A stretch of DNA of 30,107 bases, from positions 1 through 30,107 of the forward strand of contig CAKOGP040001269.1 of the NCBI GenBank assembly GCA_933822405.4, read 5' to 3'. Shown here piece by piece: positions 7,790-17,797 of this stretch. Numbering within the stretch: position 1 is the stretch's first letter; every line of letters begins with the position of its first letter. A program made the position numbers and the translations under genes. Below the pieces are notes generated by a model that saw nothing but the letters and a program-made list of their open reading frames with translations, ran no database searches and was not told the DNA's origin. Origin of the DNA: Cylindrotheca closterium. Its lineage: Eukaryota > Bacillariophyta > Bacillariophyceae > Bacillariales > Bacillariaceae.

Positions 7790-10760
7790 ATTGCATTTGA
7801 AGACATCATCTTTGAGCAAAAAGATAATCCTGTACGCAAGCATGGATATGTCTGCCATCCATGTCAAAAATGTTTTGTTCACAAGCCCAACTTTGTCAAG
7901 CATTTCTTGTGGAAGGAAGATGACACCGCTTCATGAAATGAAAACAGGGTTGACACGCTCCAAGAATGCATGGTATATGAGACACTACATTGTTGTCGAC
8001 CAGTTCAACCACTGCAATCTGGAGACTTGCTTGGTGAGGAAATCCATGTTCCTACCCCCAGTTCCTATATCACCAACAGTGCTGCTGGATTGGCAAACAT
8101 GATTGCACGGGATACTATTAAAATGACAATCAACGCAGGCAAACAATTGGCAAAGCAGCTGGTTCAAGACTATGGTGCGCACAAAAGAATGGTTCCGATC
8201 ATTCAACCATTTGTCCTGTCAAGTATAGAGGCCACTCCACTCTTGGATTTTTTGAAAACTGGAAACCAAAAAATGAAAGAGACGCCAAGCCATTTCATAG
8301 CTGGTGCTGAAGAATGGTTGATGGAACATTCTGCAATGATGATTGGACAACTGATGGGGAATGTCCGGCATGAGATTGTTGCATTTCGGGTGGAAACAGA
8401 GTATGAAAGCATTTTCACCTGCCGGGACAAGACAGGGCCAATCCTAACCGAATTAAAAAAAAATTATCCAATACACATGGAGATCCTTTGGCCTGCCTTC
8501 CGGTTTTGTTGATGAACATGATCCAACAGAAGTTCCGAGGTATCTGCACCTCCTTGCAGTACAATCAGGGCAGAGTGTCATTCACAAAGTACCTGAAATT
8601 CTGAAGTTTCTATCCTTCAGAATCTTCAGTGGAACCGAACAATTCAAAGGTTCTTTTGTGATTGGTAGCACCATGGCTACACTCCTCTATCTCTGCAGAC
8701 TAGGATCTCTTTGTGTTGCATACCGGATGTGTGGTGAAAACTTTATTCAAAGACAACTTGACTTGTGCCGGCAAGTCCAATGTGGTCAAGTGGTACAAAC
8801 AATCTCACCACTGATCCGTCAGCTACGGGAGTTTGAAAAGTTTCGAAAAACTCTTAGAGATGGAGACTATATAACAAATGAAGGAGATATCTTTGTTGGT
8901 GGGAACAAATTTGAAAAGAAAGTCTGGTCTAGGCTCGTGCCAAAGATTGAAGACCGTCTCTGCAACCTTTTTGGTCAACTTCTGATTGGGAACGGGCAAC
9001 TTTTGCTTTCTGTCTTGCTGGATCCAGTTTCCAGTCCAAAGACCACATCTCTTGATGGTGGATTTGGATTTCAAGTGACTGATGAAGTTGGATCAGCTAA
9101 CTTTTGCTTTGAAGCAAATGAGACTGTGATGGAAAAGATTCACAAGCTAATACAACTTGTTTTCCACGGTCTTGGATTTGGTGCAATGCGGTTCCAAGAG
9201 ATTCTTGAAATGGAGGATTGTTCCACACCCAGATTTTTTAACAATCAGATCTGGTACTGGGCAGAAACAAGGAAGCGAGCAAGTGTATTTCGGACATCAC
9301 ATGGCTTTGTGGAAAGGAGACTACCCTGGTCCTTAAGTCGGCTATACCTCTTATACCGTCTTGCCAAAAAGAGGACCGGTTACGAACCCAAGGCTGGAAT
9401 CAAACCAACTCAGACTGCTCAGGAGATCTTTGAGTTGTCTGAAGCACCATCAATGCTTGATCTGCGTCATGTTTGGACAGATATTGCAGCCCATGTTTTT
9501 GAGTTGACAGTTGCTAAAGGAGAGTTGGATCATATTTCAACGCAAACTGGTCACTCAACACAAACACACAACTTGCACTACAAAACGGAGAGGCCATTGG
9601 ATGAAATGTTTCATACTTTTCATAAGAGTTTAGGTGAAAGGGACTGCCACCTCCACAAAACAACCTTGGACATGGGTGACTTCAAAGCTGCACTGATTTC
9701 TATTTACGGTGCCAATGCAAAATATTTGGAGGGGCAAGAAGACTTCTTACGATTGATTTTGGAAAACCAAAACAGCAATATACATGGTACTATTCCCTGT
9801 GGAAGAGGGAAGAGTTTGACATATTTCCTTCTTGCAAAGGCGGCAATTCTGAGTGGTGTCAATGATGGTGTCAGCTTTGTTGTGCTTCCATACAAGTTCC
9901 TGGTGGATCACATGCTTCAAGTTGGAGAGCGGATGGGTCTTGAGACGGTGGCTGTTCAATGTTCTGACATAGCAAAGGGTGCCACCCCCAGTCCATTGGT
10001 AGAGAACATTCCTGCCATTGTATTTTTTCCTGTGGACTCTTTTGCAAAGATGATGAGTGACAATGGAGGCAAGCTAGAGCAATGGTGCAATGAAGGTATT
10101 CTACGGCGTATCTTTCTTGATGAGATTCACTTGCCTTTCATTGAGTTGGGTTTTCGCAGAAGCTATGACTGTTTTCCACAAATTGTTCCAAAATTTGTGT
10201 CAAAGGGAATACAAGTCATTACAATGAGTGGCTCACTTTCAATTGGGGTAGAGGCTGCAATTCAGAAGTGGCTAGGCATGAAGAATTGTAAGAGTCGGCG
10301 GACCGCCAGTCTTGGTTTTGCTGGTATACCCATCCACGTTAAGCCAATCCCAACAGGTGATGGTTTCCAATCTGTGATTCAAGACAGACTTAAATCTGGG
10401 CACATTCATGTATTTTGTCGGACAAAGAAAGATTGTGCTAAGATCTATGATTGCCTGTTGGAGATTGTCATTTTGAATCAGATTGGAGTTGTAACATTGG
10501 CTACAGGTGAGGAGGCTAGACAGGAGGCAAGCAAAACTTGGTTCAACAGAGGCTGGAAGATACTTATATCAACCACATGTTGCTTGGTTGGTAACGAGAA
10601 CTTGAACTGCAAGACAGTCATTTGTTTTGGTCACATGTACAACCTGGCTTCACTCATCCAAGCTATGGGCCGTCTACGGGTCAACCAGGGTAATGGCTGT
10701 ATGGCTAGATGCCGCTTCCGATCTTATGGCTCATCTATCGTGCTGTGGTCTTCTGAGTGA
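7790..10760 (+). pseudogene. Zinc-finger / tyrosine-recombinase-like / SF2 (RecQ-like) helicase, interrupted
   Basis: Read in order: a Cys/His finger (C-x2-C near 7853-7864, His about 13 residues later), then an in-frame TGA at 7934-7936, an open frame to 8512, and a frame change at an A9 run (8455-8463) into the long frame ending at 10760, which is open from about 8464. In the long frame, D-L-R-H (about 9459-9470) followed by T-G-H-S-T and then H-Y (9546-9581) matches the C-terminal catalytic boxes of tyrosine recombinases. Helicase motifs follow: Walker A ending G-R-G-K-S (9801-9815), DEIH (10119-10130), M-S-G-S (motif III type) and Q-A-M-G-R-L-R (10659-10679, motif VI). The C-terminus stops soon after motif VI, with no RQC or HRDC domain. 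Similar recombinase-plus-helicase proteins occur, from memory, in fungal and protist telomere- or transposon-linked RecQ families. It is likely a mobile-element gene, broken in this copy unless the two interruptions are sequencing errors. Confidence 0.7.
8455..8463 (+). other. A9 run at frameshift in helicase gene
   Basis: Nine consecutive A bases sit exactly where the upstream frame must give way to the helicase frame. The downstream frame is +1, so eight As would make the two frames continuous. This may be a real indel, a sequencing error in a homopolymer, or a transcriptional slippage site. Confidence 0.7.
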
Positions 10761-12922
10761 TGCAGTCAGGAAATTTGTTGGACCCAATTTTTGTGCAGCT
10801 TCTTCTCCAAGATAACAACAGTTGCTTTGAAAACTCAAATTGTTCTTTTGTGCCACATGAACTCCCATCAACCCATGACCGTACCCATTGCTTCACCTCC
10901 AGTATGATCGCCCGCCCATTACATTGGTTTTCCAATTCTCCATCAGAAGGACCGTGTGATTTGATGGTTTTTTCTATTAGATGATGACCACATCTCCCAC
11001 GAATGGCATTCTTGAAATAATGAAAGATTCCTTGATCAAGAGCATTGTACTCGTTGGCATCTCCATCAGTCAATATGAGATTGACTCGTTTCAGGTGTGC
11101 TACACCAAGCATGGCCGGTAAGACCTCAAGGAATACCCACCAATAGAAGGCCTTGGTCTCGTTGGGCATGAACATCTGAAGGATGGCAAACGCCTTACCA
11201 CCACTATCTCTACCACAGACAAGGAGAAGAGGCCGGCCTTTGTTGTTTGACTTGTGTGTAGCGTCAATGAACAAAACCTCAGGGAAGCGGAAAAAGTGAC
11301 GTTTCTCTGCTTCTGTCATCCATGCACCTCCAAGCATAACTTTAGTGGGTGACATAATTGTGTCACTAGATGCAAGGAGATGCGTTTCTGCTTGCTCAAC
11401 AAGCTCAACCATTGGTGCGACCCCCTTGAGAGTTGATTCAACTTCCACAGATTGTGCAAAATTGTCATTGGTCTGGTTTGCAATGGATACATTTGCAATA
11501 GAGTATAAGCCTTTGGGAACAATGGGGGCAGGCTTGGCACATAGTTTATCAGCAATTCCGACCTTTCCCTGAGCTGCATTACAATCCATATGGCTACAAG
11601 CTGTATCCTCATCACAAGATTCTTTGCCATCGCCAGAGGTGTAGGCCAAACTGTTCCTAATGGTTTGGTTGTCAACTTCATTTGCTGCACGACAAAAAAT
11701 TGCTTCTTTTTTCTCTCGGATGGCTTTGGTATTTTGCAAATGGTCTTCAACACCAACAGATGCACAATAGTCCTGCCACATTGGTAGTGCAACACGATCT
11801 ATAGCAGCTTGGCAAAGGTTGTTTTTTGCTACTAGTCCACCCTTACCAATGGGAGGAGTAGGGGTTGATTTGCGAGAGCTTGCCAAGGGTTCCTGGATTT
11901 CAATCGGTAGTAGAAGTTCATCCCTGTATGTCAGGTTGTTCATGACAGTCTCGGGATTAGAGGGAGGATTGCTGTTGGACCTCCAACCCTTTGGATTTTG
12001 GATATACCTTCTAACAACACAACAATTCTTAGACGTCAGGGCATAGGAGAGTACCATATACGACAGATTTGTTTCAGGATTTGCGGCTTGAGCTCTCAAC
12101 CAGCCTATAAACTCAGCGGCAGAGGAGTTTGCACCAGCAACAGCTTTTGCGGCTATGTAGTCCGGTGCAGTTATCATTACAGTTCGATAGGCAGATTTTG
12201 AAATGTACCCCTGCTTAAGCTCAAGTAAGATTTTGCGAGATTGGGGGTTGGCAACTGCTGCCCTCTGCTGAGCCAGGAGCTGCTGTTTTTGCTCGTCAGT
12301 TAGATTGTTTGCCTTCAAAGGCAATGGACCGGGGGCTTTGGGGTGGTATTTGTGGATCTTCTCTCCCTTACATGCAAGGTAGATGAACTCTTTGTTCCTA
12401 GAGAATTTCAAAGATAGGGGACAGTTGCATAGACAGTTTCCAGTAGTGTCCTTGGCTGTTCGGGTAGCTCGGGGTTTGGTTTGTCCATTTACACGATTTC
12501 TTTTGCGATCATGATGGTGCGACTTATGGCAAAGGCCAAAACGAACACCTTGCGCATCATATTCATCCTTATTTTTTTTTATCGGCATACTTGCGGTTGC
12601 GAGCACATCTTAGTGTGCCATTGTAGCTATCTACATTAAAATCGGTACCATACTTAAGAGCAAGTTGCTGCAAGTGAAAAAGCAACTTCTTTCTACCTGC
12701 ATTTGTAGGTGGCCAGTGATCTGGATTGAATTGTGCTTGTGTAAATTTGGGCCCATTTGTAATAAACGAGAAGAGGTCAACTGATTCATTGTCATCATAG
12801 TCACGGAGACCTATAAAGGGAAGCTCAGCTGTCCATTCTTGAGCGTCAGAAACTGATATTTGGACATCCTGTTGTAGTTCCTCTTGTGTGAGGTGAATAG
12901 TTGAAGAATATTCAGATGACAT
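10735..12922 (-). pseudogene. MULE-type DDE transposase, frameshifted and truncated
   Basis: The ATG at 12922 opens an acidic N-terminal region that runs into an A9 run (12572-12580) and a stop. The +1 frame continues to 10735. Near its start is a Cys/His cluster (residues 58-88 of the second frame: C-x-C-x-C, then C and H-x2-H) resembling the FLYWCH/WRKY-GCM1 zinc-binding domains of Mutator-like elements. The catalytic region has F-I-D-A-T-H-K (Asp at 11263-11265) and L-T-D-G-D (Asp near 11065-11067), then C-G-H-H. This is the MULE pattern, and the protein would cut and join transposon ends in the nucleus. No SWIM zinc finger follows and the third acidic residue is not certain, so the C-terminus is probably lost. 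The last 26 bp overlap the end of the convergent helicase frame. No terminal inverted repeats were found. Confidence 0.8.
12572..12580 (-). other. A9 run at frameshift in MULE transposase
   Basis: Nine As on the coding strand follow a GAT codon. In frame they give three Lys and then TAA. Dropping one A joins the N-terminal frame to the transposase frame. This is the same length and same shift as the helicase gene's A9 at 8455-8463. Confidence 0.7.
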
Positions 12923-13354
12923 GGTAGTGTTGTACAAGGTGACAACAGGGTGAAGTCACTGACAGCGGCAAGGAAGCTGCCTTCTACTTGCTTAATTTCT
13001 GGTAGGGCTGATTTTCCGAGTTTGGCACAATATTGGAGGCAGGCAAGGCATGTTGCGAGTCAGCCGGTTGGTCGGAGTCGTCCTGTCAACAAGGACGAAA
13101 GGGGTGAAGGATCTATGACCGCTGGCGCGAGGTGTGCCGGCGATTTACTTGTAGCTCCACTCGGCTGGAATATCCCCCAGAGTGACGGATGAGGAGCAGA
13201 CGCAGAGTGTCGGTGGGTAACAATCAAAAAACTATTTAATTCCTCTTGTTGGCACTTGCAACATAATAATCATTTCTCCCCTAGTTGATAGATCTTTCCA
13301 CAACTCAGCTTTTCCTACAACTCTACAGGACCATGATTCTCTCCATTATTTCAA
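12923..13354. other. No gene assigned; GC-richer segment
   Basis: Between the MULE start and the next gene. Bases about 12950-13220 are noticeably GC-richer than their neighbours and could be a fragment of a former coding exon, but stops interrupt all frames and no motif is recognised. The upstream region of the MULE gene must lie here; no TIR was seen. Confidence 0.5.
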
Positions 13355-14482
13355 CTATGTACTCCCTCTACTTTCATCGGGAGCCGTTGCTCCTCCAAAA
13401 TCATCTTCATCAATTGAAATGTTGGCATATCCTTCCCTTATCTCTTCAAACAGCAATTGGGATAGGCCATCATCTTCATTCTTTTTTCGGAGCAAGCAGT
13501 CAAAACTATGATCCGCCCCAAGTGCAAGCTCTGCATGCGACACCATGACTTCCGACTCCTGCCCACCACCACAAGTTGAGCACAAAGCAAGATTGGTTGC
13601 TCCAAAGCGATCCTCCTTCGGTACCACAACTGTTACGGTAAAAATTTGGCCATGACCGAAACTATTTCCTGATTTTGTTTTTTTTCTAGTTTTTTTTCTT
13701 GTTTTTTTTTCCGATGTGTTGTCGAGGCCAATGAGCAACAGTAGACATACTCCAGTCTGAATGCCTGCATTAGTAAACAATTTTTGCATTGCCTTGATTG
13801 CAGCTTTACGTTCATACGGCCAAAATTCCACTTTGTTTTTCACGCTCACCAACATGGGACAGTAATGCAGCGTCCCATTCACAGTGTATTGCACTGGTAC
13901 CATTATGTCGTACGCTGCACATGCAAAATACATGTACGATCCTCTTCCACCAAGGTACCAATGCTTGAGAAGCCCACTATCCTGCATTTCTTTCAAACTA
14001 TAGCGTAGGTAGTTCTGACAAACTTGGATGAAGTTGACACTTGCCTTTGCTTCCCCAAGGTTGAGGGTAGTGTTCAAATCAGCATGTTGCAATCTTGCAA
14101 TCCATTTCTCTAATGGAACAGAAAGCTGAGTGAGATCTGTCGATTGCTCAAACCTCAACTCATCTCCGCAAGCCAGCATATAAAAGGCAGCTGCAACCTC
14201 GCCAACATCTCCCTTTGCAGGACGACACAATGCAGAGGAGAATATTTTGATGGCCTTCTCCGACCAAGCCAAAGCAGGTTCACTGCACTCTGTGGGAATC
14301 CCATCATCAATCCCAAATCGATTACAGCCCTCAATCATCTGGGTCATTGCAAGCCATGCGCAAACCGGATCAGGAAGAAATACAATCCCGGCTACTGCGG
14401 TTTGGTCTGGCGAAAAGTGAGTCAGATGTGCGTATCCGGAAGCCACTAGTTCTGATGCAAAATCAAATGACACTTGACCCAT
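13355..14482 (-). CDS. Nuclease-like C-terminal domain protein (CR-type REase-like), 375 aa
   Basis: An intact frame from ATG 14482 to 13355. The conserved-looking core has G-E-V-A-A-A-F (around residues 94-100), an aromatic N-Y-L-R-Y segment, G-G-R-G-S-Y-M-Y, then Y-D-I-M-V-P-V (Asp 192) and the strand L-V-S-V-K-N (Lys 215). This order (Glu helix, Asp strand, x-x-V-K-N) resembles the restriction-endonuclease-like domain found at the C-terminus of large P-loop/Crinkler-type proteins of fungi and protists; the fit is by eye. The usual Glu of E-x-K is replaced by Ser, so activity is doubtful. A lysine-rich K-K-T-R repeat built from A8-A9 runs (13673-13711) follows. No N-terminal ATPase is present upstream, so it may be the surviving end of a larger gene. 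Confidence 0.5.
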   Translation of the reverse strand: MGQVSFDFASELVASGYAHLTHFSPDQTAVAGIVFLPDPVCAWLAMTQMIEGCNRFGIDDGIPTECSEPALAWSEKAIKIFSSALCRPAKGDVGEVAAAFYMLACGDELRFEQSTDLTQLSVPLEKWIARLQHADLNTTLNLGEAKASVNFIQVCQNYLRYSLKEMQDSGLLKHWYLGGRGSYMYFACAAYDIMVPVQYTVNGTLHYCPMLVSVKNKVEFWPYERKAAIKAMQKLFTNAGIQTGVCLLLLIGLDNTSEKKTRKKTRKKTKSGNSFGHGQIFTVTVVVPKEDRFGATNLALCSTCGGGQESEVMVSHAELALGADHSFDCLLRKKNEDDGLSQLLFEEIREGYANISIDEDDFGGATAPDESRGST

Positions 14483-14759
14483 TTGCAGTCGCGTGTTCTC
14501 ACAATTGGATCGGTCCCTTCCGCAATGATATTTTGCTTATATTTGATTAAGTTATTTTTGCCTATTTACAGAAGCATCCTGATTGTATACTTGTGATGGA
14601 TTGTGGTTATGCTGATCATCTGAGACCATTAAAGAAAGACGATTGCTCACAGTTCTATTTGTGCCATTGCCACAGCACTTGGTTTTGTGTCATCTCAATC
14701 TGGAAACTTCTCTATTACCCATTGCTTGCAGAGCGCTCTTTCTAATTCCCATCCAACGA
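14483..14759. other. Spacer between nuclease-like gene and DUF6589-like relic
   Basis: No gene or motif recognised. Short frames only. Confidence 0.4.
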
Positions 14760-15371
14760 GAGAGGGGAAATCTTTTGATCTCTGGTAGCGCTGTTTGGGG
14801 TCCAATATGATATTTTTAAACCCCAAAGCCACTTGGAAACACTGAAGCCAGCTTCCGTAGAGTCCCTGAAAGAGGGGAAATCTTTTGATCTCTGGTAGCG
14901 CTCTTTGGGGTCCAATGTGATATTTTTAAACCCCAAAGCCACTTGGAAACACTGAAGCCAGCTCCCATAGAGTCCTTAAAACAAGTATTCCAGCATGTGT
15001 AGGCTGAAATGGAAATCTCCAGGGACAATTGCGACTTGACCATGCAGCTGTTGCAGAATTCCCCTAATCTCTTCGGTGGATTGTGTTCTCTTTCCGTTCT
15101 TGTCTTGACATCTCAAGAAACTGATTAGCATGTTGGCCGTCAGCACATCCCCAGTAACAATGAAACGCCTATCTTCAAAATTCGGAGCCAGTTGATATTT
15201 CAATTGACTGTTGTGTTCTTCATTTCTCATCTCCTGAATGAAACCGGCATGTATCGCGCATTCAGTAAGGGTTTTGCCGTTTCCATGGGGATCACTTTCT
15301 CTGTATTCCAAAGCATGTGGGTGCTGATGGAATCGGATTGACCCATGCATCGGCGGGGGAAATGAGGGCAT
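14760..15371 (-). pseudogene. DUF6589-like fragment
   Basis: The frame from ATG 15371 to 14976 contains V-T-G-D-V-L-T-A-N and, about 40 residues later, V-A-I-V-P-G-D-F-H-F-S-L-H-M-L. This spacing resembles DUF6589 proteins (G-D-x-L-T, then a P-G-x-F-H hydrophobic motif), which are widespread repeat-associated proteins in fungi and protists and are suspected to be transposase-like. After the stop, the sequence continues in other frames into L-Y-G-S-W-L-Q-type text within the 110-bp duplication. The rest of the gene is missing. Recognition is by motif memory only. Confidence 0.45.
14761..14980. repeat. 110-bp tandem duplication
   Basis: 14761-14870 and 14871-14980 are near-identical, starting AGAGGGGAAATCTTTTGATC, with only a handful of substitutions. 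Because 110 is not a multiple of three, the second copy changes the reading frame of the minus-strand DUF6589-like sequence it lies in. The duplication is recent relative to most other decay in the window. Confidence 0.95.
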
Positions 15372-15903
15372 AGTCTGTTGCAGTCATTGGTGAGGGGAAG
15401 TTGGCTGTGCTGCAACAATTTGCAATATCCAATGCGTTGACCTCTTTGTATGTTGGTGGATTATTTCCACTTGTGGGAGGTCGTCAAAGCGGGCAAGTCA
15501 TTCCTCAACGGTGAGTCCAGGTGTAAAATCAGCCATAGTGGTGTAGTGTGTGTTCTGGAGTTACTAGCGTCTATTGATTGGATAGATCAGGCAATAAGGA
15601 TTGTAAATGGAGATACACTAGGATAAGGAGCACGGTAGTCAACTTATCCACCATTGTCTCTATTTGCGATTGCTGTTGCCGTTGCAGACTGACTGATATG
15701 CCATTGGAAGACAAATATCGACTATGAATCCTATCAATATGCTTTGCCTCTGCAAGGATCCCTACATGGATGTTCATCTCTTGCACTGCTCTGAGGGTAT
15801 GATGTCGTTGCGTGATGATTTGTTATTTGAGTTGTTAAGTAAATGATATCCAATCAATTAAATTATTGTCGTTGTGTGATGGTTTGTTGTTAGAGCTATC
15901 TCA
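15372..15903. other. No gene assigned
   Basis: The small minus-strand frame at 15571-15786 has no recognised motif. Two similar segments, GTCGTTGCGTGATGATTTGT near 15804 and GTCGTTGTGTGATGGTTTGT near 15869, form a loose 65-bp direct repeat downstream of the kinase-like gene. Confidence 0.4.
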
Positions 15904-17440
15904 TCAATCGAAGTACTGGCTGCGTTTGATGGATTCCATCAGATCATTCTGATCCTTCTGTTTCAGCTCCGAAACTTGATCAGTGTTCCAAATATAAGCT
16001 CTTCGGAGATCAATCCACTTGGCCCTCCCATTGACGCATACAATGTTCTCCACTCGAGCATCCCCATGCACCACATTGTTTTCGTGGAGCTCTTGAAGAC
16101 AATCAATAATAGCTTTCTTTGAAAGACTAGAATAGTGATTTCCAACTTCCGAAAATAGAAGAGCAGCACCCAATTTACCAAATTTCCTGAAAGAATCCTC
16201 TTCAACGCCGACGATTAAGTGAGGGCATTTCCGTGTAGCTTCGTTAGTAATCGACATTTGCTTTTGAAGTTCTGCCACGTTGTCATCAACATCTGGAACT
16301 ATCTTCAGTGCAAAGGCCACTCCATTCTGATCACAGACTTTAAAAACTAGACCAAACGCTCCACTGCCCAAGTATCCGTTCTCTTCGGGCACTAGGCCCA
16401 ACTCAAAGCAAGCCTTGTCAAGGACCTTAATCAGGGGATCTTGCCGCATGAACTTTTCCAACCGTGATTTCGACCCGCCGTCGACCCATCGACACTTCCT
16501 AACGGAGGAAGCTCTTCCTTTAACAGTCTCAACTAGCCAGAAAGATTCTCGATCGAAAAGAACCGCTCTCTTCAAAAGAGAGGTGAGCTGCATAGTTGAT
16601 GGTCTGTCCAAACGCTGAATTACTAATGTCTTTTTTTGCCTCCAAGACAACCGAGAGGAAGCGACGAAGGTTCCAGTGTGACAATTGCCCAAAAATGTCC
16701 GTCGATCGCCGCATCTGAAGCAGCTTGCTATCCCCCGTTGCATCAAATGGGTCGCGTTTTTGGTAGAGGGACTTGTGGCAGATAAACATGTCCGGTTTTT
16801 GGTTGTAGGTACTTTTCTCGTCACCAGATGTCTTCAGCCACTTGTACTCTTCAGAATTCACAAGAACTCTATTAGAAGACCGATTGCATTGGAAAACAGC
16901 TGTAAGGAATGGGGTCAAAAACGCAACCACTTGATGCTCCGTATCTAGTTGTAACAGGCTACCCGATTGCTCGGTGGTGAGGACTGCGTCACCTTTTTCT
17001 TTCTCATCGAGATTGTGCACATCTCCATCGCTTTCCAGACAACTTAGCTCCTCTGCCCCAAAACTTGCTGGAGTTTTTTGAGGGGTAGCTCTGTCAGGTT
17101 TGGAAACAGACTCTTTGATTGCCGTAATGTCCTTTTGTATGTCCTCTAGGAACGGAGTGTTCACACTTTGGTTTTCCGGAATGGATGGTATTGGAGTGCG
17201 TTTAATCAACAACAACTCCTTTTGCCGAATATCGGCTTTCTCTTGCAGATACTGGCTTTTCTCTTGAAGATAATGGCTTTCCTTTTGCCGAAGCCTGTCT
17301 TCCTTTTGCCGATAATAAGCTTTGTCAACGTCCGAAATGGTGGGGTTCTTGAGAATTTCGTTGATCTCCTTAATTTCATTTTCCACCCTTGCAATAGCTT
17401 TGGCTACTTGCTCGACTGCTTGCTCAACAGAAGCAGACAT
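15904..17440 (-). pseudogene. Paralogue: coiled-coil / PD-(D/E)XK nuclease / kinase, one frameshift
   Basis: ATG at 17440, with the same upstream context as the gene at 1513. The first 80 residues are closely similar to that gene, including five heptads. The nuclease motif is textbook: K-P-D (Asp 16790-16792), then V-V-L-E-A-K-K (Glu 16640-16642, Lys two residues later) and Gln at 16604-16606. The frame then ends at 16529, while the kinase continues in the +1 frame; the switch falls in a TC-rich stretch near 16585-16600. The kinase has a good glycine loop L-G-S-G-A-F-G-L-V (16345-16371), Ala-Leu-Lys at about 16303-16311, HGD (16060-16068) followed by R-V-E-N, and I-D-L-R in the DFG position. 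It ends soon after the helix carrying D-x-x-x-L. Unlike the 1513 gene it has no intron in the linker. Either one indel has killed the gene or a base is wrong here. The domain set resembles CR-type effector kinases, by inference. Confidence 0.75.
17207..17311 (-). repeat. Five 21-nt heptad repeats in paralogue
   Basis: Same position and copy number as the array at 1642-1746 in the plus-strand gene, with units such as R-Q-K-E-S-H-Y and L-Q-E-K-S-Q-Y. It encodes the coiled-coil segment. Confidence 0.8.
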
Positions 17441-17729
17441 CCTCAAACTTGAACAATGTTGATCTGCAAAGTGGCCCGTCTTCTTTTCCCCGGGCAGCTT
17501 TGCTTACTACTTTGCGGGTGTGCAACTTGAAAACTGAGATGTACGGTGGGGTTTGGTGTTCGGGAGCGGCCTGAAATGGCAAGCTTGCTGGCAATGTCCT
17601 CAGAGATGTCGCAGAGGTCGTCTAGCGGAGATGACAGAGTTGACATGCCGGTGACAAACTCTGCGCAATGCAAAGCTTTGGCTTCGTTGAAAACGTGCTT
17701 GCCGAAACATTCATTTCCATTTGTGGAGG
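17441..17729. other. Upstream region of the paralogue
   Basis: GC-richer than its surroundings. A minus frame runs through it (17443-17889), but its sequence has no motif and it overlaps the palindromic block, so it is not called as a gene. The promoter of the 17440 gene probably lies here. Confidence 0.4.
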
Positions 17730-17797
17730 CTTCGTCCAAATGGACAAACTTCGTCGGACACCTTCGTCCAATGGACGAACTTCGTCGGACCGACGAA
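17730..17797. promoter_or_regulatory. Nested palindromes and 32-bp duplication
   Basis: The segment at 17730-17761 is repeated at 17762-17791. The second copy contains TTCGTCC-AAT-GGACGAA (17763-17779, 7-bp arms) and, directly after, TTCGTCGG-A-CCGACGAA (17781-17797, 8-bp arms). These perfect palindromes stand about 300 bp upstream of the paralogue's ATG, a similar distance to that of the inverted repeat before the 1513 gene. They are candidates for dimer-binding sites, but function is unknown. Confidence 0.7.

Noticed and set aside
7934..7936. TGA might be a sense codon (alternative genetic code), since many frames here are broken by TGA.
   Set aside because: Genes in the window also end at TGA, TAA and TAG stops also interrupt the Copia frame, and the pattern is explained by C-to-T changes. 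No need for recoding.
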